Shown: positions 8,485 to 16,712, counted from the first letter of the stretch. The stretch: 64,000 bases of DNA from Acinetobacter terrestris (GCF_004331155.1 NZ_SJNZ01000009.1:1-64000), one strand, 5' to 3'. Notes: generated from the letters alone by a model not told the origin. A program made the numbers and translations.

Positions 8485-8883
8485 ATGAACAAGTTTTTTT
8501 TATTCGCTGGCAGTTTATTCATTTCAAGTTGGGTAATGGCGCAAAATCCTTTAAGTGTGCATGTTCTTAACTTGGAAAGTGGATTGCCTTCACCCGATGT
8601 AAAAGTTACTTTAGAAGAACAGAAAAGTGGAAAATGGATACAGATTTCAGAAGCTAAAACCAATGAGCAAGGTCGTGTAACTGCATTATTTCCAGAAAAT
8701 AAAACTTTAGATAATACGATATATAAAGTCACATTTAAAACAGGAGACTGGTTTAAGAAAAATAAGCAAAATTCTTTCTTTCCGGAAGTTCCGGTGATTT
8801 TCCAAACCGATGGCTCGGTAAAACACTATCATATTCCCTTATTGCTTAGTCCTTATGGATATTCAACCTATCGTGGTAACTAA
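8485..8883 (+). CDS. uraH: periplasmic 5-hydroxyisourate hydrolase (transthyretin-like)
   Basis: A 132-residue transthyretin-family protein with a signal peptide (about residues 1-19). The catalytic signatures are LSVHVLN near the mature N-terminus, KHYHIPLLLSPYGYSTYRG at the end, and a central Arg (GRVTALFP). The family usually ends YRGS; here it ends YRGN. The enzyme hydrolyses 5-hydroxyisourate in urate breakdown. Periplasmic export and linkage to an HprSR-like system are shared with E. coli HiuH. A weak hairpin (ATAAAAG/CTTTTAT, 8895-8914) follows the gene. Confidence 0.9.
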   Translation: MNKFFLFAGSLFISSWVMAQNPLSVHVLNLESGLPSPDVKVTLEEQKSGKWIQISEAKTNEQGRVTALFPENKTLDNTIYKVTFKTGDWFKKNKQNSFFPEVPVIFQTDGSVKHYHIPLLLSPYGYSTYRGN

Positions 8884-8941
8884 GCTGAGTAAAATAAAAG
8901 CCCTAACTTTTATAAGATTGGAACTTCAGAATATTGGTCTT

Positions 8942-8969
8942 ATTTAACATAATAGCCCTTATACAAAAT
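8942..8969 (+). other. dif-like (pdif) XerC/XerD site
   Basis: ATTTAACATAA (XerD arm, perfect), spacer TAGCCC, TTATACAAAAT (XerC arm, near consensus TTATACGAAGT). It has the 11-6-11 architecture of Acinetobacter pdif sites. The left end of an ISNCY remnant begins 6 bases after the XerC arm. A second site in opposite orientation lies at 9478-9505. Confidence 0.75.
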
Positions 8970-8975
8970 GTAAAT

Positions 8976-9215
8976 GTTAGGACCCATTTAAAGTGTCTAA
9001 TTTATGATGGGTTTTTATCACCATGGACTGGATATAAAATATAGATGCTGCTCACTCTGTCTGACAAAGAAATTCAACGTCTTGCTGTTCTGCAAGACGT
9101 TCGAGATCATCGTATTACCCAGGTCCGTGCTGCTGAAATCCTCAATCTTTCCACCCGTCAAATTACCCGGTTATTGCAGAAGCTCAATCCAGACGGTGTT
9201 TCAGGCATGGGCTAA
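8976..9215 (+). pseudogene. ISNCY-family transposase, N-terminal remnant (plus strand)
   Basis: The ATG at 9045 opens a 56-residue frame that contains LSDKEIQRLAVLQDVRDH and RAAEILNLSTRQITRLLQKL, the N-terminal helix-turn-helix of ISNCY (ISAjo2/IS1202-like) transposases, which are normally over 400 residues. It stops at 9215, where it is fused head-on to another remnant. The upstream bases 8976-9044 match the left end of the element at 40.58 kb (GTTAG, then CCATTTAAAGTGTCTA and TGGACTGGATATAAAATATA), but about 25 bases of the inner terminal repeat are deleted. Confidence 0.75.
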
Positions 9216-9471
9216 TGCAGCTGGGCCTTGAGCTTTGTATTTCTGCAGTAAACGTCTGATCTGATGTTCTGAAATATGAAGTAGCTGAGCAGCCCGAGAT
9301 TGAGTTATGCATTGATCAAAGATTTCCTGCAAGACCGACAATCGTTTAAGTTCTTTATCCGACATAGACACCAACATATCAAACCGTGCGCTTCGATAAT
9401 CGCAAAAGTGCATATTCTAAAAGCGGACATTTTTATTGGTGAGAATATAGATACTTTAAATGGGCTCGGAC
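9201..9471 (-). pseudogene. ISNCY-family transposase, N-terminal remnant (minus strand)
   Basis: On the minus strand MSDKELKRLSVLQEIFDQ and RAAQLLHISEHQIRRLLQKY form the same N-terminal helix-turn-helix as the plus-strand remnant, but the sequence is diverged, so this came from a different copy. The start region runs to 9413; the left IS end (motif TTCTCACCAATAAAAATGTC on the minus strand, then CCATTTAAAG) extends to 9471. It meets the plus-strand remnant tail to tail at about 9205-9225, both broken at the same conserved position of the protein. Neither can encode an active transposase. Confidence 0.75.
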
Positions 9472-9477
9472 AGTCAT

Positions 9478-9505
9478 ACTTCGTATAATCCGTACTATGT
9501 TGATT
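9478..9505 (-). other. dif-like (pdif) XerC/XerD site, inverted
   Basis: ACTTCGTATAA (perfect Acinetobacter XerC arm), spacer TCCGTA, CTATGTTGATT (XerD arm, 8 of 11 to TTATGTTAAAT). Its orientation is opposite to the site at 8942-8969. The minus-strand ISNCY remnant ends 6 bases from the XerC arm, as at the other sites. The XerD arm is degenerate, so recombination may be weak. Confidence 0.65.
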
Positions 9506-9522
9506 TTAGAAAATCTTAATCT

Positions 9523-10065
9523 TTAGCGAATATAATCTTCAGTTGATATAATTTGAGCATAAGCGAATTCAAAAGCGGCCATTATTGTGGCATGAACATG
9601 CGCTGCTGGTACTGTAACACCATTAAATTCCTGGTCTAGTGTTGCACACGCATCATGAATCACTTTTACCTTATAACCAAAATCAGAAGCAGCGCGAACA
9701 GCAGCATCAACACACATATGGCTCATAGCACCCATTACGACTAGCTCAGTCACTTGATTGCTATCTAAAATTTCTTTGAGATTCGTGTTTAAGAACGCAT
9801 TGATGTGATTCTTAATGATCACAGTTTCATCTGCGTGCGGTTTAACTGTGTCCTGAAATTCAATACCGTTTGAGCTGGGTTCAAATATAGGAGATTCAGC
9901 ATTCGCAATATGTTGGACATGAATCACTTGAGTACCCTGTTGACGGGCCTTGGCAATTACCTTCACTGCATTAGCAGCAGCCTGTTCAATATTGACCAAT
10001 GGTAATTTACCGGTAGGCAGATATTCATTTTGTAAGTCGATGACTAATAAAGCTGATTTTGACAT
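9523..10065 (-). CDS. isochorismatase-family cysteine hydrolase
   Basis: A 180-residue cytosolic hydrolase. The family triad is visible as Asp in LLVIDLQNEY (about residue 10), Lys in VIIKNHINAF (about residue 85) and Cys in GAMSHMCVDAAVRAA (about residue 117), with the usual non-proline cis-peptide region before the Cys. Members hydrolyse amides or the isochorismate ether; the substrate cannot be read from sequence, and no siderophore or nicotinamide gene is adjacent. It is followed in the same direction by the MBL hydrolase located upstream (10148-11032). The 82 bases between them leave open whether they form one transcript. Confidence 0.88.
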   Translation of the reverse strand: MSKSALLVIDLQNEYLPTGKLPLVNIEQAAANAVKVIAKARQQGTQVIHVQHIANAESPIFEPSSNGIEFQDTVKPHADETVIIKNHINAFLNTNLKEILDSNQVTELVVMGAMSHMCVDAAVRAASDFGYKVKVIHDACATLDQEFNGVTVPAAHVHATIMAAFEFAYAQIISTEDYIR

Positions 10066-10147
10066 GTCTTTTCCTTTACTTAACTAGTATGTGTTTTGTT
10101 CTGCTTATGATTTTAAAAAAGTGGAAATTCCACTTCTTTAAGTTGCT

Positions 10148-11032
10148 TTAAAATGAAAGCGTTTCACCATCGATAGGAATTAAAACCTTATCTTGGATTC
10201 CTTTGTCTTTTACATATTCTGCAAGCTGAGCACGTGTTACCGACATATGGTTAATAGCATCCATGTGGACAGCAACCACTTTAGCATTTGGGGCTTTCTG
10301 AGTTGCGCGATAAGTATCTTCCTTACCCATAATAATGGATTCTTTAAAGCCATTAACCAAGGCGTTACCGGTATTCAATACAATTACATCAGGTTTAAAT
10401 GTTTGAATCGCTTGCTCAACTTCAGAACGCCAAATGGTATCACCAGCCACGTAAACCGTTTCATGGCCCGCAGCTTCAAATACCACACCCATTGCTTCGC
10501 CTAATCCAGCTTTAAGCTTAGGAATACGATACATGGCATCCGTACCGTGTTGGCCACCAGTTTTAGTCAATTTAATCCCTCCAAAAGTCGCTTGCGTTAG
10601 TACACGAACCTCTTTGAAGCCTTGGGACTGAATGACTTTTTGGTCGTCTTTATTCTGTACAAACACAGGCATGTCTTTCGGAATAGCCGCTTGTGCTGCA
10701 TCATCCCAATGATCTAAATGGGTATGAGTCACGATTACTGCATCTACACCTTGTAAAATCGTTTCAGGCTTGATGGGTAAATCGACTAATGGATTGCGTA
10801 AATAGCTACGATGAGTATCAGGGAAACCTTCATAAAACCCCTTTTTCGCAAACATTGGGTCAATTAAAAAGGTTGTATCGGCATAGCTGATTTTAATCGT
10901 TGCATTGCGAATTTCTTGTATATGGGTAACTTTAGAGGTATCTCGCTGAACCACCTGATCATTCGCATATAAATGGACTGAAGCGATTGCCAGAGAGAGT
11001 GCAATAACAGAGCGGCTTAAAACTTTATTCAT
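10148..11032 (-). CDS. secreted MBL-fold metallo-hydrolase
   Basis: A 294-residue protein with an N-terminal signal peptide (about residues 1-23, ending VHLYA). The metallo-beta-lactamase motif THTHLDHWDDAA lies near residues 101-112, a further metal His in TGGQHGTD near 160, Asp in VAGDTIW near 197, and His near 256 in AVHMDAINH. The pattern is UlaG-like, and substrates in this group vary. It is divergent from the GlxA-type regulator at 11166, with about 130 bases between them, and is a likely target of it. Confidence 0.85.
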   Translation of the reverse strand: MNKVLSRSVIALSLAIASVHLYANDQVVQRDTSKVTHIQEIRNATIKISYADTTFLIDPMFAKKGFYEGFPDTHRSYLRNPLVDLPIKPETILQGVDAVIVTHTHLDHWDDAAQAAIPKDMPVFVQNKDDQKVIQSQGFKEVRVLTQATFGGIKLTKTGGQHGTDAMYRIPKLKAGLGEAMGVVFEAAGHETVYVAGDTIWRSEVEQAIQTFKPDVIVLNTGNALVNGFKESIIMGKEDTYRATQKAPNAKVVAVHMDAINHMSVTRAQLAEYVKDKGIQDKVLIPIDGETLSF

Positions 11033-11165
11033 ATTCCAGATCCAATCATTGAGTCATACTTGGATCATGATAGAAATCATCCAATAAAAAAATTGTCCTT
11101 AAAGACAATCATCGAAACTATTGGGACAAAATGCTATAGTCACAATTTTCGCGGAGAGAAATGGA

Positions 11166-12143
11166 GTGGCTATACCTACTATTGGATTGTTCGTTTATCC
11201 CAATATCAATCCGTTTCACTTCTCCATTCCTCACATTATCTTTAATATTAAAATTGAAGATAAGCCATTATTTAACCTTAAAATATTTTCTATAGATGGC
11301 CAGCCCGTAAAAACAGAACAATCCATGATCATTATTCCTGATGGCGGCATCGAACTCATCAAAGAGTCGGATCTCATTATTATTCCTGGATGGGATGATT
11401 TTAATCACAAGCCTGAACAAGTCCTGATTGAAGGCCTAAATTGGGCATATCAGACTGGAATCAGAATCGTGGGACTATGCTACGGGACCTATGCATTGGC
11501 ATATGCGGGTTTGCTCGACCATAAAAAAGCCGCTACGCACTGGATGGCTGAACAAGATTTCAGTGAGCGATTTCCACAGGTTCAGCTCGATCATGATGCC
11601 CTATATGTAGAAGACCAAAGGATCGTAACCTCTGCAGGAACAGGTGCAGCGTTAGACTGCTGCTTGTACTTGGTACGTGAAATCTATAATGCACAAATTG
11701 CTAATAAAGTCTCTAGAGTAATGGTCATTCCACCTCACCGTGAAGGTGGGCAAGCTCAGTTTATTGAACAGCCAGTCGCAGAATCGAGCCAAGATGCACA
11801 AATTAATCTATTACTTGATTTTTTAAGAAAGAATTTAGCTTTACAACATAATATTGAAAGCCTCGCTGAACGGACACATATGACACGCAGGACATTCACA
11901 CGGCATTTCAAGAAAGCTACGGGCATGACCTTAGTCGATTGGCTGAATACTGAAAGAATAAGACTAAGTTGTGAATTATTAGAAACCACAAACTTGTCTA
12001 TCGAAAAGATCACCGAGCTTTCAGGGTTTAACAATACAGTGTCATTTAGAAAGAACTTCCGTGAAAAATATGGCACCAGTCCTCAGGTGTGGAGAAAGTC
12101 TTTTGGGATCATTAATGAGAATAATCCGCCTCATGTAACGTAA
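11166..12143 (+). CDS. GlxA-family transcriptional regulator (DJ-1/PfpI domain plus AraC HTH)
   Basis: The N-terminal DJ-1/PfpI domain (about residues 1-185) has the Cys elbow GLCYGTYALA, and the C-terminal AraC domain (about 215-315) has two helix-turn-helices (SLAERTHMTRRTFTRHFKK; LSIEKITELSGFNNTVSFR). The start is taken as GTG at 11166 because GGAGAG lies 7 bases upstream and the protein then begins like the family (IGLFVYPNINPF). An ATG at 11121 would give a 340-residue form but overlaps a TATAGT promoter-like box. The DJ-1 domain in this family is usually a ligand sensor, not an enzyme. It probably regulates the divergent MBL and isochorismatase genes. Confidence 0.87.
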   Translation: MAIPTIGLFVYPNINPFHFSIPHIIFNIKIEDKPLFNLKIFSIDGQPVKTEQSMIIIPDGGIELIKESDLIIIPGWDDFNHKPEQVLIEGLNWAYQTGIRIVGLCYGTYALAYAGLLDHKKAATHWMAEQDFSERFPQVQLDHDALYVEDQRIVTSAGTGAALDCCLYLVREIYNAQIANKVSRVMVIPPHREGGQAQFIEQPVAESSQDAQINLLLDFLRKNLALQHNIESLAERTHMTRRTFTRHFKKATGMTLVDWLNTERIRLSCELLETTNLSIEKITELSGFNNTVSFRKNFREKYGTSPQVWRKSFGIINENNPPHVT

Positions 12144-12567
12144 TACTGCTTATACGGAGCTATTTAAAATAACTAAAATAAAATGTTTATTAATTTTAAG
12201 TTGAATAAAAAAACAGGCTGAAATTTACCTTTGTAATAATGGGTAAGTTTTTAAGCAAATCTGTAACATTCTGCCCTTAAAATTGATTAAAAAATGATCA
12301 ATTTGTGGTTTTATGTGCAGTTCATAAGGATCTAGGACCTAAAAATATCCCCAATTTCTGTGGATAAAATTTAAGCCATTTTGTAGTCCAAAGCGTACAT
12401 CAATCTCAGTTCTTTGCTGCTATACCAGATAGTGGAAATTTCATATGATGGGGACATAGAGAGCAGGAAGCTCCATACAAGAATAACAATAGACAAGCAC
12501 AAGGATAGTAAGGTACGACAGGAGTTATACCGAGCGAACCAATACGAAAAACCCCGACAGGATAATC
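12144..12567. other. intergenic region with possible small-RNA gene whose terminator is split by IS3
   Basis: No convincing protein gene is present (the short open frames lack an RBS and known motifs). The last part, about 12400-12567, is less AT-rich than its surroundings. It ends AAAAACCCCGACAGGAT, and the sequence just beyond the IS3 element (15077-15095) reads AGGATGCCGGGCTTTTTT, which would pair with it as a terminator stem once the IS is removed. This suggests a short transcript, perhaps a small RNA, ended here before the insertion. I do not recognise the RNA family. Confidence 0.35.
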
Positions 12568-12621
12568 TGCACCCCGAAAGTTGGACACTCTTAGTCTAAT
12601 TTGAAGGGTGCTTTTTAATGG

Positions 12622-13669
12622 CTTAGATTCTCATATGAAGTGCAACAGAGATTAAAATACTGGAAGGGAGCAAGATGAGCTAGCATTCTGCATCCGACCG
12701 ACCAAAGTCAAAGTTGCATCATGAACTATACTCATCTTACTCAAGAAGAAAGATATCAGATTCATACCTTATTGCGCGAAGGTTTTTCTAAACGTTATAT
12801 CGCTTGGCGATTAAATCGCTCACCTTCAACCATTTCCAGGGAAACTACACGCAATCGAGCAAGGAATGGTTATTTCGCTAAACATGCTAACCTCTTAGCT
12901 CGAAGACGACATTGTTCAAATCCCAAAATAATTCCTCTCGAAACTTGGACACGTGTTCTTGCTTATCTGCATCTTCAGTGGAGTCCTGAACAAATCGCGT
13001 CCCATGTTCCAGTCAGTTCACATTCTATCTACCGCTACATAAAGCGAGATAAAAATAGCGGTGGTCAGCTATTTCAAAATTTACGCTTTAGAAATCAGCG
13101 AAAGAGGAAATATGGTAGCTCTGAAACACGTGGTCAGCTGAACAATCGCAACAGTATTCATGATAGACCTAGTGAGATTGAACAGCGGAGCCGCTTTGGC
13201 GACTTGGAAATAGATACAATTGTTGGTAAGAATCATCAACAATCACTGGTCACTATTGTTGACCGTAAGACAGGTTATTTGTGGTTGAAAAAGTGTAGCT
13301 CACGTAAGTCTGGGGAAGTCTGTCGAACAACGATCAGCCTACTCGAGCCGATTAAAGATCAGCTCAAAACAATTACAGCAGATAATGGTAAAGAGTTTAG
13401 TCTGCATGAATATATTGCTCAAGAATTAGAAATTGACTTCTATTTCGCTGATCCCTATAGCGCCTGGCAACGCGGCACGAATGAAAATACCAATGGCTTA
13501 ATCAGGCAATATATTAGAAAAGGCAGTGATCTGAATCAGTATACGGATGAATATATCTCAGAAATCACACAACGTTTAAATCAGCGCCCAAGAAAAAGAC
13601 TCGGCTTTAAAAGTCCGAGTCAGGTATTATGGCAACAACATGGCGTTGCACTTCAACTGCTAATCTAAG
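12622..13669 (+). mobile_element. IS30-family insertion sequence
   Basis: The 1048-bp element has imperfect terminal repeats of about 25 bp (CTTAGATT...TGAAGTGCAAC at both ends, 21 of 25 identical) and a 3-bp target duplication TGG (12619-12621 and 13670-13672). It contains one transposase gene whose stop codon lies within the right repeat. It has inserted inside the ATG codon of the IS3 orfA. Confidence 0.85.
12721..13668 (+). CDS. IS30-family transposase
   Basis: A 315-residue transposase. The N-terminal helix-turn-helix (LTQEERYQIHTLLREGFS, then RYIAWRLNRSPSTISRE) is followed by a DDE integrase domain: first Asp in FGDLEIDTIVGK (about residue 163), second in ITADNGKEF (about 221), and the Glu in WQRGTNENTNGLIRQY (about 255). 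All three catalytic residues are present, so it looks functional. The stop codon TAA is part of the right inverted repeat, and the next base begins the GTG of IS3 orfA, so ribosomes could reinitiate there. Confidence 0.93.
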   Translation: MNYTHLTQEERYQIHTLLREGFSKRYIAWRLNRSPSTISRETTRNRARNGYFAKHANLLARRRHCSNPKIIPLETWTRVLAYLHLQWSPEQIASHVPVSSHSIYRYIKRDKNSGGQLFQNLRFRNQRKRKYGSSETRGQLNNRNSIHDRPSEIEQRSRFGDLEIDTIVGKNHQQSLVTIVDRKTGYLWLKKCSSRKSGEVCRTTISLLEPIKDQLKTITADNGKEFSLHEYIAQELEIDFYFADPYSAWQRGTNENTNGLIRQYIRKGSDLNQYTDEYISEITQRLNQRPRKRLGFKSPSQVLWQQHGVALQLLI

Positions 13670-14220
13670 TGGCTAAATATTCTCAAGAATTTAAATTAAA
13701 AGTTGTGGAGCATTACTTGTCTGGTCATGGCGACTCTGTAACAGGTCAAATTTTTAATGTTCATAGATCAGATGTTCAAAAGTGGAGTAAAGCATTTAAA
13801 CTTTATGGCATGGCAGGCTTAGAACTCAGAAGATCTAAAACAACTTTTACGGTTGAATTTAAATATCAAGTTGTTAAAGCAATATGTGAGGAAGGAGCTT
13901 CATTAAGAGAAACGATGCAACGCTTTCATATTAAAGAAACAAGCACGTTAAGAGATTGGTTGAAACAATATAAAGAAAACGGTATAGATGGCTTGAAACC
14001 GAAAGCTAGAGGACGGCCCAAAAGCATGCTAAAGCCAAAGATAACGAGAGCTCAATATACTCAAGCAGATCAGGATAAAACCCATGAGGAACTGCTTGAG
14101 GAGTTGGCATATCTACGTGCTGAAGTTGCTTTCCTAAAAAAGCGGAGAGCCTTGATTCAGAAGCAGAAAGAACAGGAAAAAGTCGAACAGCAACGGCTGC
14201 AAGATTCATATCTGAATTAA
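13669..14220 (+). CDS. IS3-family OrfA (helix-turn-helix protein)
   Basis: A 183-residue protein with two helix-turn-helix units (about residues 5-50 and 60-110), then a coiled-coil/leucine-zipper-like C-terminus (about 135-175). The original ATG (ATGGCTAAATATTC) was split by IS30. The terminal G of IS30 plus the TG of the target duplication makes a GTG in the same frame, so the protein can still be made, now immediately after the IS30 transposase stop codon. Near its end the sequence A-AAA-AAG allows the -1 shift into orfB. Confidence 0.88.
   Translation: MAKYSQEFKLKVVEHYLSGHGDSVTGQIFNVHRSDVQKWSKAFKLYGMAGLELRRSKTTFTVEFKYQVVKAICEEGASLRETMQRFHIKETSTLRDWLKQYKENGIDGLKPKARGRPKSMLKPKITRAQYTQADQDKTHEELLEELAYLRAEVAFLKKRRALIQKQKEQEKVEQQRLQDSYLN
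14136..14142 (+). other. probable programmed -1 frameshift site of the IS3 element
   Basis: The heptamer A-AAA-AAG lies in orfA phase (codons CTA AAA AAG). After it the -1 frame is open and runs without a stop into orfB, giving the fused OrfAB transposase. This is the common expression mode of IS3-family transposases. Confidence 0.75.
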
Positions 14221-14243
14221 GGCAAAACTACCCACTAAAGCAT

Positions 14244-15047
14244 GTGCTATGTGCAGCCAAGATGGCGCGTAGTACCTATTTTTATCATCAGAAATCATCA
14301 AAAATCAATGATAAATACAGTGATTTAAAACAGCAAATCAAAGTGATCTATCATCAGCATAAAGGGCGTTATGGGTATCGCAGGATTACGCTTGCATTGA
14401 GAAATACAGGTTTGATCGTGAACCATAAGTGTGTACAGCGATTGATGATATCTATGAAGCTTAAATCACGTATTAGGGTTGTGAAATACCGTTCGTATAA
14501 AGGGCAAGTAGGTAAAATTGCAAACAATGTATTGCAGCGTCAATTCAAGGCTGAGCGACCTAATCAAAAATGGGTTACTGATGTGACTGAATTTAATATT
14601 CGGGGGGACAAGCTTTACCTATCTCCCGTCATGGACTTATTTAACGGTGAAATTATTGCATTTCAAATGGAACGTAGACCAGTATTCGGACTAGTCAAAG
14701 ATATGCTTAAAGAGGCTATAGAGACACTCAACCTAAATGAGAAGCCAATGATCCATTCTGATCAAGGTTGGCAATATCAAATGAGATTTTACCAGAAACA
14801 GTTAGCAGAACGAGGGCTCACCCAAAGTATGTCACGTAAGGGGAATTGTTTAGATAATGCTGCTATGGAGAGCTTCTTTGGAATACTTAAATCTGAATGT
14901 TTCTATGGAGAAGAATTTAAATCAGTTGATGAATTGGAGCAAAAAGTGAAAGAATATATTCACTATTACAATCATGAAAGAATCAAGGTTAAATTGAAAG
15001 GACTGACCCCTGTAGAATACAGAAATCAGTCCTTAGAAATTGCCTAA
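14244..15047 (+). CDS. IS3-family OrfB (DDE transposase domain)
   Basis: 267 residues from a GTG at 14244. The frame is open upstream to the slippery site, adding FISELRQNYPLKHVLCAAKM, which is the usual OrfB N-terminus, so the real product is the OrfAB fusion. The rve catalytic residues are visible: Asp in WVTDVTEF, Asp in IHSDQGWQYQ, and Glu in GNCLDNAAMESFFGILKSE. The protein ends NQSLEIA with no truncation. The transposase therefore appears intact despite the IS30 insertion. Confidence 0.92.
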   Translation: MLCAAKMARSTYFYHQKSSKINDKYSDLKQQIKVIYHQHKGRYGYRRITLALRNTGLIVNHKCVQRLMISMKLKSRIRVVKYRSYKGQVGKIANNVLQRQFKAERPNQKWVTDVTEFNIRGDKLYLSPVMDLFNGEIIAFQMERRPVFGLVKDMLKEAIETLNLNEKPMIHSDQGWQYQMRFYQKQLAERGLTQSMSRKGNCLDNAAMESFFGILKSECFYGEEFKSVDELEQKVKEYIHYYNHERIKVKLKGLTPVEYRNQSLEIA

Positions 15048-15183
15048 CTTACTGTCTAACTTTTGGGGGTCAGATCAGGATGCCGGGCTTTTTTATTACA
15101 TATAACTTGTCTTCTGAAAAGAATAGAAAAATTAAGAGTTTTTGATTTCACTACTTCGACTTAACCACCTAATCCATATTCAT

Positions 15184-16605
15184 TTAAATATTCTTAAACG
15201 CCTCAATGGCACGAATTCGGGTTTGTTTCAGATCTGCAATCGGTTTGGGATAGTTTAAATTTAAATTGGAATTTCTGGCATAAGGCTCATGCAGGGTTTT
15301 AGCATCTAAATGGGCCAGTTCAGGGACCCATTGGCGAATATAGTCTCCATTTGCATCAAATTTTTGCGACTGACTAACAGGATTAAATATACGAAAATAG
15401 GGTGCTGAATCCGTTCCGGTAGAAGCACACCATTGCCAGCCGCCATTATTGGCTGCCAAGTCACCATCAATTAAATGCTGCATAAACCATTGTTCACCCA
15501 GTCGCCAGTCAATCAGCAGGTTTTTGGTCAGGAACATGGCCGTGATCATACGAACTCGGTTATGCATCCAGCCCGTTGCCAATAATTGTCGCATCCCTGC
15601 ATCTACAATCGGAATACCGGTTTGCCCTTGCTGCCAGGCAGCCAAGTCTTCGGGGGCATCACGCCACTGGATTCTTTTTGTGTCTGCCTTAAAAGGCTGG
15701 TGTTTAGAAACCTGCGGAAAATCGAATAAAATATGCTGATAAAACTCGCGCCATAATAATTCATCCAGCCAGGTTTGCTGACCTAAATGTGCTATATGGA
15801 AATGTCCCTGCTGTTGACGAAAGAGGGCCTGAATACATTGACGGATAGAAATCATCCCTAAATTTAGATAGGGCGATAACTGGCTGGTTGAATCCAGATA
15901 AGGAAAGTCTCGCTCTTTCTCATAATGAGTGACTTTGTCATTGATGAAATCATCCAATAACATTAAGGCATATTCTTCGCTGACTGGCCAACGATTCTGA
16001 AGATCTGGTGAAGGTTGATTTGGATATAGATCTGCAAAAGTACAAACCGGCTGATCATCAAGAGAATCAAGCTGAAGAGCAGCCTGTACTTCAATTTGAG
16101 GATAACACTGCGGTAAACTCACGCTGAGCCGTTCATAGCAATTTTTCTTGAATGCGCTGAACACCTGATAGGGTTGATGGCTCTTATTGCGAATGCTGCC
16201 CACAGGAAATAAAGTGCGGTCATGATATAGCTCGAACGCCTTATTATAGGGATCTAAGATCTTTTGAACCTGTACATCTCGCTTTAATTCATTGACGCCC
16301 AGTTCAATGTTGGCATGTATGCAATTAATATTGAATTGTTGTGTAAGCTGCAAAATACCTTGGGGAACATCTTTCCAAAAGGGAATATGACGAATTAGTA
16401 ACGGAATATTCAAGTTTTTGAGCTGTGTTTTAAAAACCTGAAGTTGTCTTAAATAAAAATCTATCTTAACAGCAGAGTCGTGGTGTAAAGCCCATTGTTC
16501 AGGTGAGATGATGATCAATGCAAGGCAGGGTCCCGCTTGTGTGGCATGCCAAAGAGCAGTGTGGTCTTGAATGCGTAAATCCTGCCGAAACCAAATGAGC
16601 TGCAT
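15184..16605 (-). CDS. phrB: deoxyribodipyrimidine photolyase (class I CPD photolyase)
   Basis: A 473-residue photolyase. The N-terminal Rossmann antenna domain (LIWFRQDLRIQDHTAL, residues about 3-18) spans about 1-130. The C-terminal FAD domain has LGMISIRQC, ELLWREFYQH, a TGWMHNRVRM segment near 340, and LIDGDLAANNGGWQWCASTG near 378-397, which contains a conserved Trp of the electron chain. It repairs UV cyclobutane dimers using blue light. It is a single gene on the minus strand, with the IS3 element downstream and a terminator between it and lipocalin. Confidence 0.95.
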   Translation of the reverse strand: MQLIWFRQDLRIQDHTALWHATQAGPCLALIIISPEQWALHHDSAVKIDFYLRQLQVFKTQLKNLNIPLLIRHIPFWKDVPQGILQLTQQFNINCIHANIELGVNELKRDVQVQKILDPYNKAFELYHDRTLFPVGSIRNKSHQPYQVFSAFKKNCYERLSVSLPQCYPQIEVQAALQLDSLDDQPVCTFADLYPNQPSPDLQNRWPVSEEYALMLLDDFINDKVTHYEKERDFPYLDSTSQLSPYLNLGMISIRQCIQALFRQQQGHFHIAHLGQQTWLDELLWREFYQHILFDFPQVSKHQPFKADTKRIQWRDAPEDLAAWQQGQTGIPIVDAGMRQLLATGWMHNRVRMITAMFLTKNLLIDWRLGEQWFMQHLIDGDLAANNGGWQWCASTGTDSAPYFRIFNPVSQSQKFDANGDYIRQWVPELAHLDAKTLHEPYARNSNLNLNYPKPIADLKQTRIRAIEAFKNI

Positions 16606-16666
16606 GAACGTATAATGTCTCGAGAAGATTATTGATTATTATTCTATGCAATGTTGCGACATAAAA

Positions 16667-16693
16667 AAAGCATGAACATTAAGTCCATGCTTT
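16667..16693 (-). terminator. intrinsic terminator of the lipocalin gene
   Basis: On the minus strand AAAGCATG, loop, CATGCTTT, followed by a run of T. It lies 20 bases after the lipocalin stop codon and just upstream of phrB. Confidence 0.8.
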
Positions 16694-16712
16694 AGTGGCT
16701 TTATTATGTAAA

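Larger units (their letters stand above)
12568..15072 (+). mobile_element. IS3-family insertion sequence, interrupted by IS30
   Basis: The terminal inverted repeats start TGCACCCCGAAAGTTGGACA (left) and, on the opposite strand, TGACCCCCAAAAGTTAGACA (right), 17 of 22 matching. Without the IS30 insert and its target duplication the element is about 1454 bp. It carries orfA and orfB with a -1 frameshift signal, typical of IS3 (IS150-like) elements. ATC occurs next to both ends but offset by one base, so a target duplication is not certain. The insertion lies inside a probable terminator stem. Confidence 0.82.

Noticed and set aside
12414..12599. 61-codon plus-strand ORF before the IS3 element
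   Set aside because: No ribosome site and no family resemblance; it runs across the IS3 left end. A small RNA with split terminator explains the region better.
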